Assembly: GCF_014635325.1 (NCBI RefSeq)
Contig: NZ_BMCT01000012.1
Coordinates: 100,792 to 164,791 of the forward strand
DNA length: 64,000 nucleotides
Direction: 5' to 3'
From: Azorhizobium oxalatiphilum
GTDB taxonomy: Bacteria > Pseudomonadota > Alphaproteobacteria > Rhizobiales > Xanthobacteraceae
In this document: piece after piece, positions 1-8,858 of the stretch
How positions within the stretch are numbered: position 1 is the first letter of the stretch
Layout of the letters: each line of letters begins with the position of its first letter
The notes under the pieces: model-generated
The model's input: only the letters and a program-made list of their open reading frames with translations
Told to the model about the DNA's origin: nothing
Database searches by the model: none
Translations under genes and position numbers: made by a program

Positions 1-11
1 TCTGAAACGAG

Positions 12-50
12 ACGGGCGCCCCAAGAGATGGTTCTTGGGGCGCCCGTTTT
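12..50 (+). terminator. Rho-independent terminator of a gene left of the window
   Basis: A perfect 14-bp stem (12-25 paired with 34-47) with an 8-nt loop is followed by a short T run on the plus strand. On the minus strand no T run follows, so it should end a plus-strand transcript entering from the left. Confidence 0.75.
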
Positions 51-63
51 CATTTGGGCCTAC

Positions 64-1092
64 TCAGGCCAGCATGTCCCGCACCATGGGGATGACCTTG
101 GTGCCGTAGAGCTCGATGCAACGCATCTGCCTGGCGTGGGGGATGGGGCCGCCGGAATATTTGAGGTCGAAGCGGTCGATGCCGATGGCTTTGACGGTGG
201 CGGCGATCTTCGTGGCGACCGTTTCGGGCGAGCCCACATAAAGCGAGCCGTGGGTGATCTCGCGCTCGAACTCGGCCCGCTCCATGGGCGGCCAGCCGCG
301 CTCACGGCCGATGCAGTCGCGCATGGTCTTGTAGGGGCCGAACAGCTCCTCGCGTGCGGCCTCGTCCGTATCCGCCACATAGCCCGGCGAGTGCACGCCG
401 ATGGGCTGCGGCGCCTTGCCGAATTCGTTCAGCGCCCGGCGATAGAGTTCGGCGAAGGGGCGGAAGCGGGAGGGCTGGCCGCCGATGATGGCAAGGATCA
501 TGGGCAGGCCGTAGCGGGCCGCGCGTACCACCGATTCTGGCGTGCCGCCGACGCCGATCCAGGTCTTCAGCCGTCCGGTCTCGATGGGCGGAAAGACGCG
601 CTGATCCTTGAGGGGCGGGCGATAGGCGCCCTGCCATGTGACCGGCTCATTGGTAAGAAGGGCGGCGAACAGGTCCAGCTTCTCGCTGAACAGCGTATCG
701 TAATCCTGCAGGTCGAAGCCGAACAGCGGGAAGCTCTCGGTAAAGGAACCGCGCCCGAGGATCACCTCGGCCCGGCCGTTGGAGAGGGCGTCCGCGGTGG
801 AGAAGCGCTGGTAGACGCGGATCGGATCGTCCGAGGACAGAACCGTGACCGCCGATCCCATGCGGATGCGTCGGGTGCGCGCGGCGATGGCGGCCATCAC
901 CACGTCGGGCGCGGAGACAGCGAAATCGGAGCGGTGATGTTCGCCGATGCCGATGAAATCGACCCCCACCTCATCCGCCAGCACGGCCTCGTCCACGAGG
1001 TCGCGGATGACCTGCGCATGGGGCAGGAGCGTTCCATCCGGCGCTGCGGTCACGTCGCCGAACGTATCGAGCCCGAGTTCGAGAATGGCCAA
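64..1092 (-). CDS. LLM-class flavin-dependent oxidoreductase (luciferase-like monooxygenase)
   Basis: Bacterial luciferase-like FMN-dependent monooxygenase of about 342 residues, close to the family length. Seen: the N-terminal strand LELGLDTFGDV, the active-site-region stretch GIGEHHRSDFAVSAPD, the central WIGVGGTPESVVRAARYGLP that contacts flavin phosphate in this fold, and a C-terminal GGPIPHARQMRCIELYG. The reading frame is open to an ATG at 1122, but a TTG at 1092 has an AGGAAGG ribosome site 8 nt upstream and begins exactly where homology should begin, so I prefer it. It is divergent from the histone-deacetylase-like gene. The substrate cannot be read from sequence; no reductase partner is nearby. 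Confidence 0.85.
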   Translation of the reverse strand: MAILELGLDTFGDVTAAPDGTLLPHAQVIRDLVDEAVLADEVGVDFIGIGEHHRSDFAVSAPDVVMAAIAARTRRIRMGSAVTVLSSDDPIRVYQRFSTADALSNGRAEVILGRGSFTESFPLFGFDLQDYDTLFSEKLDLFAALLTNEPVTWQGAYRPPLKDQRVFPPIETGRLKTWIGVGGTPESVVRAARYGLPMILAIIGGQPSRFRPFAELYRRALNEFGKAPQPIGVHSPGYVADTDEAAREELFGPYKTMRDCIGRERGWPPMERAEFEREITHGSLYVGSPETVATKIAATVKAIGIDRFDLKYSGGPIPHARQMRCIELYGTKVIPMVRDMLA

Positions 1093-1286
1093 GGCAGGTT
1101 CCTTCCTGTGATGCCGGGGCAACCAGCAGCCTGATAAAGGAGAGCCCGCCTTCTGTCCTTCCCAGTCGCGTTAGCGCGCGTGAAATGATGCGTTCCGAGA
1201 AGGGCTCCAAACATCTCTGGTGCAAAGGCTGGGCTCTGGCATAAGGTATGTCAGCGAGGAAACGCCGAAGAAAAGGGCCAAAGGCC

Positions 1287-2216
1287 ATGTCCACCCTGCT
1301 CATCACCCATCCTGCGGGGCTTGCCCACGCAACGCCGACCGGCCATCCGGAACGGGCGGACCGGCTGCGGGCGCTCGATCGCATTTTTGAGCAGGAGCGC
1401 TTCTCCACCCTGCTACGTGATCAGGCGCCCATGGGAGAGCGGGAGGACGTGATCCGCGTCCATCCGGGCGACTTCGTGGATGGACTTGAGGCCGCCACCC
1501 CGGACGAGGGCGTGGTGCGCATTGATTCCGACACCATCCTGTCGCCCGGCTCATGGGAGGCGGTAATGCGCGCGGTGGGCGGGGCCTGCTTCGCGGTGGA
1601 CGAGGTGATGGAAAAGCGCGTCGCCAACGCCTTCGTCGCCATGCGCCCGCCGGGCCATCATTGCGAGACACGCCGCCCCATGGGCTTCTGCCTGCTCAAT
1701 CAGGCCGCCATTGCCGCCCGCCATGCGCAGGCGAAATACGGCATCGCCCGCGTGGCCATAGTCGATTTCGACGTGCATCACGGCAATGGCACGCAGGAGA
1801 TCTTCTGGGCCGACGACAGCGTGCTCTATGCCTCCACCCACGAGATGCCGCTCTATCCCGGCACCGGCGCGGTGACTGAGACGGGCGCGGTGGGCACCAT
1901 CGTGAATGCGCCCTTGCGCTCGGGGGATGCGGGCGACAAGTTTCAGGACGCATTCGAGAACCGCATCCTGCCGCGCCTGCAGAATTTCCAGCCTGAGCTG
2001 CTGATCATTTCCGCTGGCTTCGACGCCCACAAGAATGATCCGCTGGCCTCACTGCGGCTGGTGGATACGGACTTCGGCTGGGTGACGAAGCGCCTCATGG
2101 ACGTAGCGGACAAGCATGCGGAAGGCCGCGTGGTCTCCATCCTCGAGGGGGGCTACGACCTTGAGGGCCTTGCCACCTCGGCCGCTGCGCATGTCACCGC
2201 GCTGATGCACGGCTGA
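1287..2216 (+). CDS. Histone deacetylase family protein (class II / acetylpolyamine amidohydrolase type)
   Basis: Zinc-dependent deacetylase of 309 residues, likely cytoplasmic and acting on acetylated small amines or proteins. All catalytic motifs are present: the paired histidines H124-H125 in RPPGHHC, metal ligands D162 and H164 in DFDVHHGNG, the third ligand D246 in ISAGFDAH, and the transition-state tyrosine Y290 in LEGGYDL. The frame is open upstream to 1248, but the ATG at 1287 begins the conserved domain and has a purine-rich site just before it. Divergent from the flavin oxidoreductase, convergent with the AIM24 gene. Bacterial members are diverse, so the substrate is unknown. Confidence 0.9.
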   Translation: MSTLLITHPAGLAHATPTGHPERADRLRALDRIFEQERFSTLLRDQAPMGEREDVIRVHPGDFVDGLEAATPDEGVVRIDSDTILSPGSWEAVMRAVGGACFAVDEVMEKRVANAFVAMRPPGHHCETRRPMGFCLLNQAAIAARHAQAKYGIARVAIVDFDVHHGNGTQEIFWADDSVLYASTHEMPLYPGTGAVTETGAVGTIVNAPLRSGDAGDKFQDAFENRILPRLQNFQPELLIISAGFDAHKNDPLASLRLVDTDFGWVTKRLMDVADKHAEGRVVSILEGGYDLEGLATSAAAHVTALMHG

Positions 2217-2234
2217 CGTTTCCGCCAGCCGTGC
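2207..2234. terminator. Hairpin between convergent genes
   Basis: A perfect 9-bp stem (2207-2215 with 2226-2234) and 10-nt loop spans the deacetylase stop codon, between two converging genes. No real T run follows, so it is a weak terminator candidate. Confidence 0.35.
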
Positions 2235-2240
2235 TCCCGC

Positions 2241-2936
2241 TCAGCCCTTCTGCTGCGGCAGATAGGGTTCGATGGCGTGGGCGAGTTTGGAGGGAGTGAG
2301 CGTCTGCAGCCACACCTTGCCCGGCCCGGTGAGTTGGGCGAGGAACAGGCCGTCGCCACCGAACATGATGTTGCGCACGCCGCGCATCATGGTGATGTCG
2401 AAGCCGACACTCTCCTCGAACATGCCCACGTGGCCGGGATGCACCAGCAACTGCTGGCCGGGCGCGAGATCATAGCTGATGATCTCGCCGCCCAGTTCGA
2501 TGAAGGCGGTGCCATTGCCGGCGATGCGCTGGAGCACGAAGCCGTTGCCGCCGAACACGCCGGCCCCGAGGCTCTGCTGGAAGCCCACCGAAATCTCGAT
2601 GCCCTGCGCGCCGGCAAGGAAACCGTGGCGATGGGCCATGTAGCCCCGCCCCGGAGACACCTCGATCTGCGTGATGTGCCCCGGCACGGTGGCGGCGAAC
2701 GCCACCAGTCCTTCGCCGCCCTGCGCGGTGAACTCGGTCATGAACAGGCCGCCGCCTGAGATGGCGCGGCCGATGGCGCCGAAGAAGCCGCCTCCGCCGC
2801 CGGCTCCCGTGGTGGTGTGCAGGGCGATGTTGTTGGTCATCCACGACATGCGGTCGGTTTCCGCCAGCATCGTTTCGCCGGCCTCCAGCGTGACCTGGAG
2901 CACGGGAAGAGTGGTGCCGGAGATCTGGTGGCGCAT
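2241..2936 (-). CDS. TIGR00266 / AIM24 family protein
   Basis: 231-residue member of the AIM24 (TIGR00266) family of single-domain beta proteins found across bacteria and in mitochondria; biochemical role unknown. Seen: N-terminal PVLQVTLEAGETMLAE, a glycine-rich turn GGGGFFGAIGRAISGGG, then FTAQGGEGLVAFAATVPG and DLAPGQQLLVHPGHVGMFEESVGF, the characteristic order for the family. The ATG at 2936 has AAGGAG about 9 nt upstream; the longer frame to 3047 lacks any such support. No signal peptide or membrane segment is visible. Stands alone, convergent with the deacetylase gene. Confidence 0.88.
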   Translation of the reverse strand: MRHQISGTTLPVLQVTLEAGETMLAETDRMSWMTNNIALHTTTGAGGGGGFFGAIGRAISGGGLFMTEFTAQGGEGLVAFAATVPGHITQIEVSPGRGYMAHRHGFLAGAQGIEISVGFQQSLGAGVFGGNGFVLQRIAGNGTAFIELGGEIISYDLAPGQQLLVHPGHVGMFEESVGFDITMMRGVRNIMFGGDGLFLAQLTGPGKVWLQTLTPSKLAHAIEPYLPQQKG

Positions 2937-3132
2937 GGCGGGTGTCTCCTTGTGGGATGGGAGCCGCAGAGTGCGGACAAGAGAAGGGTGACTGCAAGTG
3001 GCGTTACATGCGCGAGCATCAAGCTGCCCGCTGTGTCCCATGTGCATAGGCTATGAGGCTTATGGCAGGCTGTGCGGATCCGGCTCATAGTCTACGCAAG
3101 GCGCCCGATATCGGCGACCTGCCAAGGGGCGT

Positions 3133-3621
3133 GTGAGCGTGGAAAGTAAGAGCATGGAGCCATCAAAGCCTATGTCCCAGTCACCGCGCCTTGCCACGCC
3201 GGAGGATCGTCCTGTCGTGGAAGCGCTGGTGCATGCGGCCTACGCGCCCTACGTGCTCCGCAATGGCCTCATTCCCGGGCCGATGCGGGATGATTATGGC
3301 GCGCTGATCGACGACGGACGCGTGCATGTGGTGGAGCGGGACGGGAAGATCGGCGGCCTGATCGTGCTGCTGCCGCAGGCTGGCATCATGCTGCTGGACA
3401 ATGTGGCGGTGGACCCGGCGCTGCACGGAACGGGGCTTGGCCGCCAGCTTCTGATCTTCGCGGAAGAGGCTGCGCGCGCCAGCGGTTATGGAGCCATCCG
3501 GCTTTATACGCAGGAGATCATGATCGAGAACATCGCCCTCTACATACGCATCGGCTATCGCGAGACGCACCGGGTCGAGGAGAAGGGCCTGAAGCGCATC
3601 TACATGCTCAAGGTGCTCTGA
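3133..3621 (+). CDS. GNAT family N-acetyltransferase
   Basis: Acetyl-CoA-dependent N-acetyltransferase of about 162 residues. The acetyl-CoA pyrophosphate loop is seen as HGTGLGRQL, preceded by the beta strand MLLDNVAVDP and followed by the helix AEEAARASGY and the C-terminal YIRIGYRE typical of the fold. Start uncertain: GTG at 3133 sits only 3 nt from an AAGGGG site, GTG at 3139 has better spacing (9 nt), and ATGs at 3154 and 3172 are possible. The first conserved residues begin near position 3184, so all are compatible. Acceptor substrate unknown; about 30 nt precede the next gene, which may be co-transcribed. Confidence 0.85.
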   Translation: MSVESKSMEPSKPMSQSPRLATPEDRPVVEALVHAAYAPYVLRNGLIPGPMRDDYGALIDDGRVHVVERDGKIGGLIVLLPQAGIMLLDNVAVDPALHGTGLGRQLLIFAEEAARASGYGAIRLYTQEIMIENIALYIRIGYRETHRVEEKGLKRIYMLKVL

Positions 3622-3650
3622 GCCCGAGCAGAGCGAGAACGGAGGACGAG

Positions 3651-4748
3651 ATGACGCCAGCCCGGAACCGCGCGCTAAGGGCCCTGTCCGGCCTTTCTGG
3701 CCTCCTTCTTGCGGCGGGTGCCGCGCAGGGGCAGACCGCTGCGCCGGATTATGCCGCCGCTGGTGGCACGGTGGTGCTGCCCTTCCTCAATGCGCCGCTG
3801 GCGGGCCAGGCGACCACCCGTCCGCCCAGTCTCTCCGTCCGCTTTCCCGGCGGACGGGAGTATCGGGCCACTCTGGACACCGGCTCCACCGGTGTGGTGG
3901 TCTCGGCCACCTCCATTCCCGATTTCGCTCAGCTGCCGCAGATCGGGCCGGGCACCCTCACCTATTCCAGCTCGGGACGCATCGAGAAGGGCGTGTGGGT
4001 GGTGACACCGCTCACCATCTCTGGCACCGGCGGCGCCCGCGTGACCACCCGTCCCATGCCGGTGCTGGCCGTGACCGAGATCGCCTGCCTGCGGACGGCG
4101 CGCAACTGCCAACCCCGGCTCAATCCCAAGGGCATCGGCATGATCGGCATCGGCTTCGCCCGTCAGCAGGATGCGCAGTCGCAGGGCACGCCGGATCATA
4201 ATCCCCTGCTCAATGTGCAGGGCATGGGCACGGCAGAGCAGCCGGGCAGCATGCGGCGCGGCTACGTGCTCTCCCGGACAAGCGTGCAGGTGGGATTGGA
4301 TGCGGCGGGGACGAAGGGCTTCAGTTATGTGAAGCTGGAGAAAAGCCCGACCTATCCGGACTGGGCGGCGGCGCCAGTGTGCATTTCGGTGGCAGGGAAA
4401 ACGCCCCCCGCCTGCGGCACCATGCTGATGGATACGGGCGTGACCACCATGTTCCTGCGCATGCCACCGGAGCAGCTGGAGGGCCAGACAACCCCCAATG
4501 AGCGTGGCGCGCCGGTGCTCAACACGGGAACCGGCATCGCGCTGGAGATGCCCGGCGCGGCGGGCGTCGGTTACAGCTTCAATGTGGGCGATACGGCCAA
4601 TCCGGTGGCGCCGCTCTCCGTGATCCTGGTGCGCGCCGATAGAAATCCCGGTGCGTTCGTGAACACGTCTGTCCGCTTCCTGAACCGCTTCGATTATCTC
4701 TATGACGCGGATGGCGGCTATGTCGCTTTCCGCCCGCGTCCGGAATGA
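3651..4748 (+). CDS. Secreted pepsin-like (bilobal) aspartic protease homologue
   Basis: 365-residue exported protein with a signal peptide (residues 1 to about 28, hydrophobic SGLSGLLLAAGAAQG). It carries two aspartic-protease signatures about 185 residues apart: LDTGSTG with D76 and MDTGVTT with D261, the spacing expected for the two catalytic Asp residues of a two-lobed A1 pepsin rather than a retropepsin dimer. GIGMIGIGF (161-169) sits where pepsins have the hydrophobic-hydrophobic-Gly strand of the psi loop. Four cysteines (146, 153, 244, 255) could make two disulfides in the periplasm. No known gene name. Active protease versus pseudo-enzyme cannot be decided by reading. Lies about 30 nt after the GNAT gene. 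Confidence 0.7.
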   Translation: MTPARNRALRALSGLSGLLLAAGAAQGQTAAPDYAAAGGTVVLPFLNAPLAGQATTRPPSLSVRFPGGREYRATLDTGSTGVVVSATSIPDFAQLPQIGPGTLTYSSSGRIEKGVWVVTPLTISGTGGARVTTRPMPVLAVTEIACLRTARNCQPRLNPKGIGMIGIGFARQQDAQSQGTPDHNPLLNVQGMGTAEQPGSMRRGYVLSRTSVQVGLDAAGTKGFSYVKLEKSPTYPDWAAAPVCISVAGKTPPACGTMLMDTGVTTMFLRMPPEQLEGQTTPNERGAPVLNTGTGIALEMPGAAGVGYSFNVGDTANPVAPLSVILVRADRNPGAFVNTSVRFLNRFDYLYDADGGYVAFRPRPE

Positions 4749-4749
4749 C

Positions 4750-4772
4750 AGGCGGGGGCGAGCCCCCCGCCT
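4750..4772 (+). terminator. GC-rich hairpin after the pepsin-like gene
   Basis: An 8-bp G/C stem with a short loop begins 2 nt after the stop codon and is followed by only two T residues; a weak terminator candidate. Confidence 0.4.
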
Positions 4773-4836
4773 TAGAGCATGTTCGGCTTTGATTGCTTCG
4801 CAATCCAAGCGACAAGACATTCTCTATCAATGAGTT

Positions 4837-4875
4837 GGAGCGTTTCCGTGTTTCCATGAAACACGGAAACGCTCC
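4837..4875. repeat. Perfect 17-bp inverted repeat, probable dispersed intergenic element
   Basis: Arms 4837-4853 and 4859-4875 are perfectly complementary with a 5-nt loop. A second imperfect hairpin (about 4787-4810, arms GCTTTGATTGC / GCAATCCAAGC) lies just upstream, giving a compound palindromic block between the pepsin-like gene and iorB, which it meets tail to tail. No T run follows on the plus strand. It resembles the short palindromic repeats scattered between genes in this order, but I see only one full copy here. It could also act as a terminator for the minus-strand gene. Confidence 0.6.
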
Positions 4876-4882
4876 AGGCGGA

Positions 4883-7078
4883 TCACGAGCCGATGGTCTG
4901 CCGGTTGAAGGGCAGATTGAGCATCGGCTTGCCGGTGGCGGCGAACAGGGCGTTCGCTACCGCAGGCGCGATGGGCGGCACGCCGGGCTCGCCGATACCC
5001 GTGGGGGCTTCTGTCGATGGGACGATGTGCACCTCCACGTTCGGCATCTGCGACATGCGCAGCGGTTCGAACGTGTCGAAGTTCGCCTGATCAACAGCGC
5101 CGTCGGTGAGGGTTATGGCCGCCTGCATGGCGTGGCCGAGGCCGAAGCCGACGCCGCCTTCCACCTGTGCCCGCACCACGTCGGGATTGACCACCACGCC
5201 GCAGTCCACCGCCGCCACCACGCGATCCACCTTGTAGCCCTTATCGAGCATGGTGATTTCCGCGATCTCGGCCACGTAAGTGTTGAAGCTCTTGTGGGCA
5301 GCGACGCCACGGAAGCGTCCCTTCTCCAGCGGCTTGCCCCAGTCCGCCTTTTCGGCGGCAAGGGCCAGCACAGCCTTCAGGCGGGGATCCTTGATCAGCT
5401 CCATGCGGAAGGCGACCGGATCCCTGCCGGCGGCCTTGGCCAGCTGGTCGATCATGGTCTCCACCGCATAGGCGGTGTGGGTGTGGCCCACGGAGCGCCA
5501 CCAGAGCACGGGCACGCCCACCTTGGTGCTGGTCAGCTCCACCAGCCGGTTGGGAATGGCGTAGCCCATCTCGGCGGCGCCCTCGACGGAGGTGGCGTCC
5601 ACGCCATCCTTCACCATGGCGCCTTCGAAGGCTGTGCCGGTGATCAGCGACTGACCGACCACATGGTGTTTCCACGCCACCGGCTTGCCCGAGGCGTCCA
5701 CTGCTGCCTTCACCCGGTGCATGTACATGGGGCGGTAGGAGCCCGCCTTCATGTCGTCTTCGCGGGTCCACACCAGCTTCACCGGCACGCCCTTGCCATG
5801 CGCCTTGGCGATGGCCACCGCTTCGGCCACGTAATCGGCGGTGGAGGACGCACGGCGACCGAAGCTGCCGCCTGCCCACAGGCCGTTGATCTTCACCTTG
5901 TCGGGGGTCGTGCCCGCCACCGCGGCGGCCGTGGGGGTGTCGATGGCCGGGAACTGGGAGGCATTCCAGATCTCGACCTTATCGCCGGTGATCTGCACCA
6001 CGCAGTTCATGGGCTCCATGGGGGCGTGGGCGAGGAAGGGGAACTCGAAATCCGCTTCCACGATCTTCACGCCCTGCTGGGCGAAGGCGGCCTCCACCTG
6101 GCCTTCGGTCTCGGCGGTGGTCCCCTTCTTACCGAGAGCAGCCTTGTATTCCGCGCGAAGCGCATCGGTGCCGCGCTTCTCGGCGGCCGCCTCATCCCAC
6201 TCCACGTTCAGCGCATCGCGCCCCTTCATGGCGGCATAGGTGCTGCGGGCGAGGACCGCCACACCCTGCGGCACGGTGACGACGCCCTCGACACCCTTCA
6301 CAGCCTTGGCTGCGGCATCGTCCACCTTGGCCACCCTGGCGCCGAAGCGCGGCGGATGGGCCACCACGGCCACCAGCATGCCGGGCAGCTTAATGTCCTG
6401 CGTATAGATGGCCTTGCCGGTGGTCTTCAGCACATTGTCGGTGCGCGGCAGCTTGTCCTTGCCCACCAGCGCGAAGTCCCGGCTTGCCTTCAGGGGCGGA
6501 TCCTGCGGCATGGGCTCCTTCGCCGCCGCTTCGGCCACTTCGCCGAAGGTCAGCGTTTTTGAGCCGGAGGTCAGTTTTCCGCCAGCGACGGTGATCGTGC
6601 GCGCCGGCACGTTCATCGCCTTGGCGGCTGCGGCCACCAGCATGGCGCGTGCCGAGGCGCCGGCCTTGCGATAGACGTCGAAGCTCGCCGCGATGGCGGT
6701 GGAGCCGCCGGTGCCCTGCGCGCCGCCGAAGATCTTGTTGCCATAGCGCGAGGCGTCGTTGGGCGCGAAATCGGTGCGCATCTGCGCCCAGTCGGCATCC
6801 ATCTCTTCCGCCACCAGCGTGGTGAGGCCGGTGGTCGTGCCCTGGCCGAGGTCCAGATGCTTGATGATGACCGTGACCGTTCCATCCGGCGCGATGCGCA
6901 CGAACGGGTTGATGTCGGCAGTGGCGGTCTCGGCCGCCTGCGCGGCGCCCCCGGACAGGCTGAGGTCAGCGCCGATGACGAGGCCGATGCCGACGCCACC
7001 CATGGCGCGCAGGATGGTGCGGCGGGACACGCCGGCGGGGGGAGAGGCGAGGCCGGGGGCCTTGAAGAAGACGTTCAT
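4883..7078 (-). CDS. Molybdopterin-binding large subunit of an isoquinoline 1-oxidoreductase/aldehyde dehydrogenase-type enzyme
   Basis: 731-residue catalytic subunit of a xanthine-oxidase-family molybdenum hydroxylase, IorB-like, which oxidises N-heterocycles or aldehydes using water as oxygen donor. A twin-arginine signal is visible near the N-terminus ([11 protein letters not shown]), so the folded enzyme is probably exported. The C-terminal [17 protein letters not shown] carries the catalytic glutamate of the family, and GGSFGRR and [12 protein letters not shown] match cofactor-binding stretches. Starts 3 nt after the small subunit stop, so the two form an operon. No cytochrome c subunit or XdhC-type maturation gene is adjacent, so the electron acceptor and chaperone must be elsewhere. 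Substrate unknown. Confidence 0.9.
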   Translation of the reverse strand: MNVFFKAPGLASPPAGVSRRTILRAMGGVGIGLVIGADLSLSGGAAQAAETATADINPFVRIAPDGTVTVIIKHLDLGQGTTTGLTTLVAEEMDADWAQMRTDFAPNDASRYGNKIFGGAQGTGGSTAIAASFDVYRKAGASARAMLVAAAAKAMNVPARTITVAGGKLTSGSKTLTFGEVAEAAAKEPMPQDPPLKASRDFALVGKDKLPRTDNVLKTTGKAIYTQDIKLPGMLVAVVAHPPRFGARVAKVDDAAAKAVKGVEGVVTVPQGVAVLARSTYAAMKGRDALNVEWDEAAAEKRGTDALRAEYKAALGKKGTTAETEGQVEAAFAQQGVKIVEADFEFPFLAHAPMEPMNCVVQITGDKVEIWNASQFPAIDTPTAAAVAGTTPDKVKINGLWAGGSFGRRASSTADYVAEAVAIAKAHGKGVPVKLVWTREDDMKAGSYRPMYMHRVKAAVDASGKPVAWKHHVVGQSLITGTAFEGAMVKDGVDATSVEGAAEMGYAIPNRLVELTSTKVGVPVLWWRSVGHTHTAYAVETMIDQLAKAAGRDPVAFRMELIKDPRLKAVLALAAEKADWGKPLEKGRFRGVAAHKSFNTYVAEIAEITMLDKGYKVDRVVAAVDCGVVVNPDVVRAQVEGGVGFGLGHAMQAAITLTDGAVDQANFDTFEPLRMSQMPNVEVHIVPSTEAPTGIGEPGVPPIAPAVANALFAATGKPMLNLPFNRQTIGS

Positions 7079-7081
7079 GGC

Positions 7082-7543
7082 TCAGGCCTCCAGCCGGCGG
7101 GCCGCATCATGGATGGCGGCGCGGATGCGGTGATAGGTGGCACATCGACAGACGTTGCCATCCATGGCGGAGTCGATGTCGGAATCCGTGGGTTTCTTGT
7201 TGTCGGTGAGCAGGGCGACCGCCGACATGATCTGGCCGGACTGACAGTAGCCGCACTGCACGACGTTCAGGTCTTGCCAGGCGGCCTGCACAGCCTTCGC
7301 CTCGCGACTGCCGATGCCTTCAATGGTGACGACCTTGCTCTCGCCGATGTCACCCACGGCGGTCTGGCAGGAGCGCACGGCCATGCCGTCCACATGGACC
7401 GTGCAGGCGCCACAGAGCGCCTGGCCGCAGCCGAACTTGGTGCCGACGAGATCGAGTTCGTCACGCAGCACCCACAGCAGCGGGGTGTCGGGTTCGGCCT
7501 CGACCGTGCGGGCCTGGCCGTTGATGGAAAGGGTGATGGGCAT
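7082..7543 (-). CDS. 2Fe-2S subunit of the molybdenum dehydrogenase (IorA-like)
   Basis: 153-residue small subunit carrying two [2Fe-2S] clusters that move electrons from the molybdenum centre. Seen: the plant-ferredoxin-type cysteines C39, C44, C47 and C59, and the second helical-domain set C97, C100, C132 and C134 ([10 protein letters not shown] and [10 protein letters not shown]). Length is normal. It has no signal peptide of its own, which fits co-export with the Tat-tagged large subunit. First gene of the iorA-iorB pair; a 125-nt gap separates it from the HxlR regulator upstream on the same strand. Confidence 0.92.
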   Translation of the reverse strand: MPITLSINGQARTVEAEPDTPLLWVLRDELDLVGTKFGCGQALCGACTVHVDGMAVRSCQTAVGDIGESKVVTIEGIGSREAKAVQAAWQDLNVVQCGYCQSGQIMSAVALLTDNKKPTDSDIDSAMDGNVCRCATYHRIRAAIHDAARRLEA

Positions 7544-7575
7544 AAACGGGCTCCATATCCCGCCGGGGCGCGGCG

Positions 7576-7597
7576 AGCTGAAAAACCCAGTTCAGCT
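7576..7597. promoter_or_regulatory. Inverted repeat upstream of the iorA-like gene
   Basis: Perfect 7-bp arms AGCTGAA / TTCAGCT with an 8-nt spacer, 33 nt upstream of the small-subunit start. It could be an operator or a leader hairpin; no known motif matched. Confidence 0.3.
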
Positions 7598-7668
7598 AAT
7601 CATTGATTTGAATGGTTCCAGTGTGGATTCAGAAAAGCTGCATTCACACATTCTGCCCAAGGCTCGGC

Positions 7669-8097
7669 TCAGACCAGCGCGCGGGCGCCGCCGGAGGGCA
7701 TGCCCGTCAGGGGCGTAGCTGCCCCGACAACGGAGCCGCTTCGGACGTCGAAGGCAGCGCGGGCACTTTCCACCGCCTGCATGTGTGCCTCGGCCCAGCG
7801 CGACAGCGGGCTGAGGGTAATGGCCAACGAGCGGCCCAGCGGCGTGAGGGCGTACTCCACCGTCACCGGCACGGTCGGAAAGGCGGTGCGGGTGACGAAG
7901 CCATCCCGCTCCAGCGTTTTCAGCGTCTGCGACAGCACCTTCTGGGACAGGCCCTGGATCTCTCGCCGCAAGGCGTTGAAGCGGCGAGGCTCCCTCTCCA
8001 GCAACTGAAGGATCAGCACCGTCCACTTGTCCGCGATCCGATCGAGAATCTGGCGGGTTGGGCAGTCGGCCGCATAGGTGTTGGGCGTCAGGTCCAT
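7669..8097 (-). CDS. HxlR-type winged-helix transcriptional regulator
   Basis: 142-residue HxlR/MarR-like DNA-binding protein. The family's N-terminal Cys-Pro (C12 in ADCPTRQ) followed by ILDRIADKWTVLILQLL and the winged helix (RFNALRREIQGLSQKVLSQTL, then LERDGFVTR) are all present. In relatives such as YodB and QorR this N-terminal cysteine senses quinones, aldehydes or oxidants. It is divergent from an NAD(P)-binding oxidoreductase gene, the standard arrangement for HxlR regulators that control a neighbouring detoxification enzyme, and it is also upstream of the iorAB-like pair on the same strand. Effector unknown. Confidence 0.92.
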   Translation of the reverse strand: MDLTPNTYAADCPTRQILDRIADKWTVLILQLLEREPRRFNALRREIQGLSQKVLSQTLKTLERDGFVTRTAFPTVPVTVEYALTPLGRSLAITLSPLSRWAEAHMQAVESARAAFDVRSGSVVGAATPLTGMPSGGARALV

Positions 8098-8171
8098 GGC
8101 AGTTCCTCGGGCAGTCCCGCTTTCGGCCCCCAGTTTCCCACCGGTGACCTGATGACTTCAAGGTGCGTTCT

Positions 8172-8215
8172 TTACAGCAGGTAACAAAAATAGCATCTGG
8201 TTTCTATCAGAAACC
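8172..8215. promoter_or_regulatory. Two candidate HxlR operators in the divergent spacer
   Basis: Two palindromes lie between the divergent genes: TTAC-N5-GTAA at 8172-8184 and GGTTTC-N5-GAAACC at 8199-8215. Both have the same 5-nt spacer and lie within 60 nt of the oxidoreductase start, as expected for a dimeric winged-helix regulator. This is inference; no footprint-derived motif is available here. Confidence 0.4.
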
Positions 8216-8231
8216 GACAGGGCTTCCCATC

Positions 8232-8843
8232 ATGAAGATCGCAGTTGTCGGCGCCTCCGGAAACGCTGGTGCCTCCATCACCGCCGAACTCTCCCGCCGG
8301 GGCCACCAGGTCACGGCCATTGCCCGCAATCCCGAAAAGATCGCCCAGTTGCCCGGCGTCACGCCGGTGAAGGGCGATGCGGGCGACAAGGCCGCTTTGG
8401 CCGCGCTCATTGCTGGCCACGATGCGGTGGTCAGCTCCATCCATTTCATGCAGAGCGATGCCGACGTACTGATCGGCGCCGTCAAGCAGGCGGGCGTGCC
8501 GCGCTATCTGGTGGTGGGCGGTGCCGGCAGCCTCGAAGTGGCACCGGGCGTGAAGCTGTTCGACGTGCCGGACTTCCCGGCCATCTATCTGGACGAGGCC
8601 AAGGCCGGCGGCGTGTTCCTGGACAGGCTCAAGGCCGAGCCGCAGCTCGACTGGACCTTCCTCTCGCCGTCCGCCTTGTTCTTCCATGGGCCGCGCACCG
8701 GCACCTTCCGCCTTGGCGGCAATGCGCTGCTGACGGCGGCGGACGGCAACAGCTCGATCTCGTTCGAGGATTATGCCATCGCTCTTGCCAACGAGATCGA
8801 GACGCCGCGTCACGCCCGCGCGCGCTTCACGGTCGGCTACTGA
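8232..8843 (+). CDS. NAD(P)H-binding SDR-like oxidoreductase
   Basis: 203-residue atypical short-chain dehydrogenase (NmrA/YwnB-like NAD(P)-binding fold). The dinucleotide loop is VVGASGNAGASI at the N-terminus, followed by the beta-2 region VTAIARNPEKI and a central YLVVGGAGSLEV strand-loop. The ATG at 8232 starts the Rossmann strand; the longer frame to 8163 runs through the putative operator and is not believable. Divergent from the HxlR gene and followed 15 nt later by a DsbA-family gene, so the two probably form a small redox-stress operon under HxlR control. Substrate not predictable. Confidence 0.87.
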   Translation: MKIAVVGASGNAGASITAELSRRGHQVTAIARNPEKIAQLPGVTPVKGDAGDKAALAALIAGHDAVVSSIHFMQSDADVLIGAVKQAGVPRYLVVGGAGSLEVAPGVKLFDVPDFPAIYLDEAKAGGVFLDRLKAEPQLDWTFLSPSALFFHGPRTGTFRLGGNALLTAADGNSSISFEDYAIALANEIETPRHARARFTVGY

Positions 8844-8858
8844 AGCAGGATCACGCCC

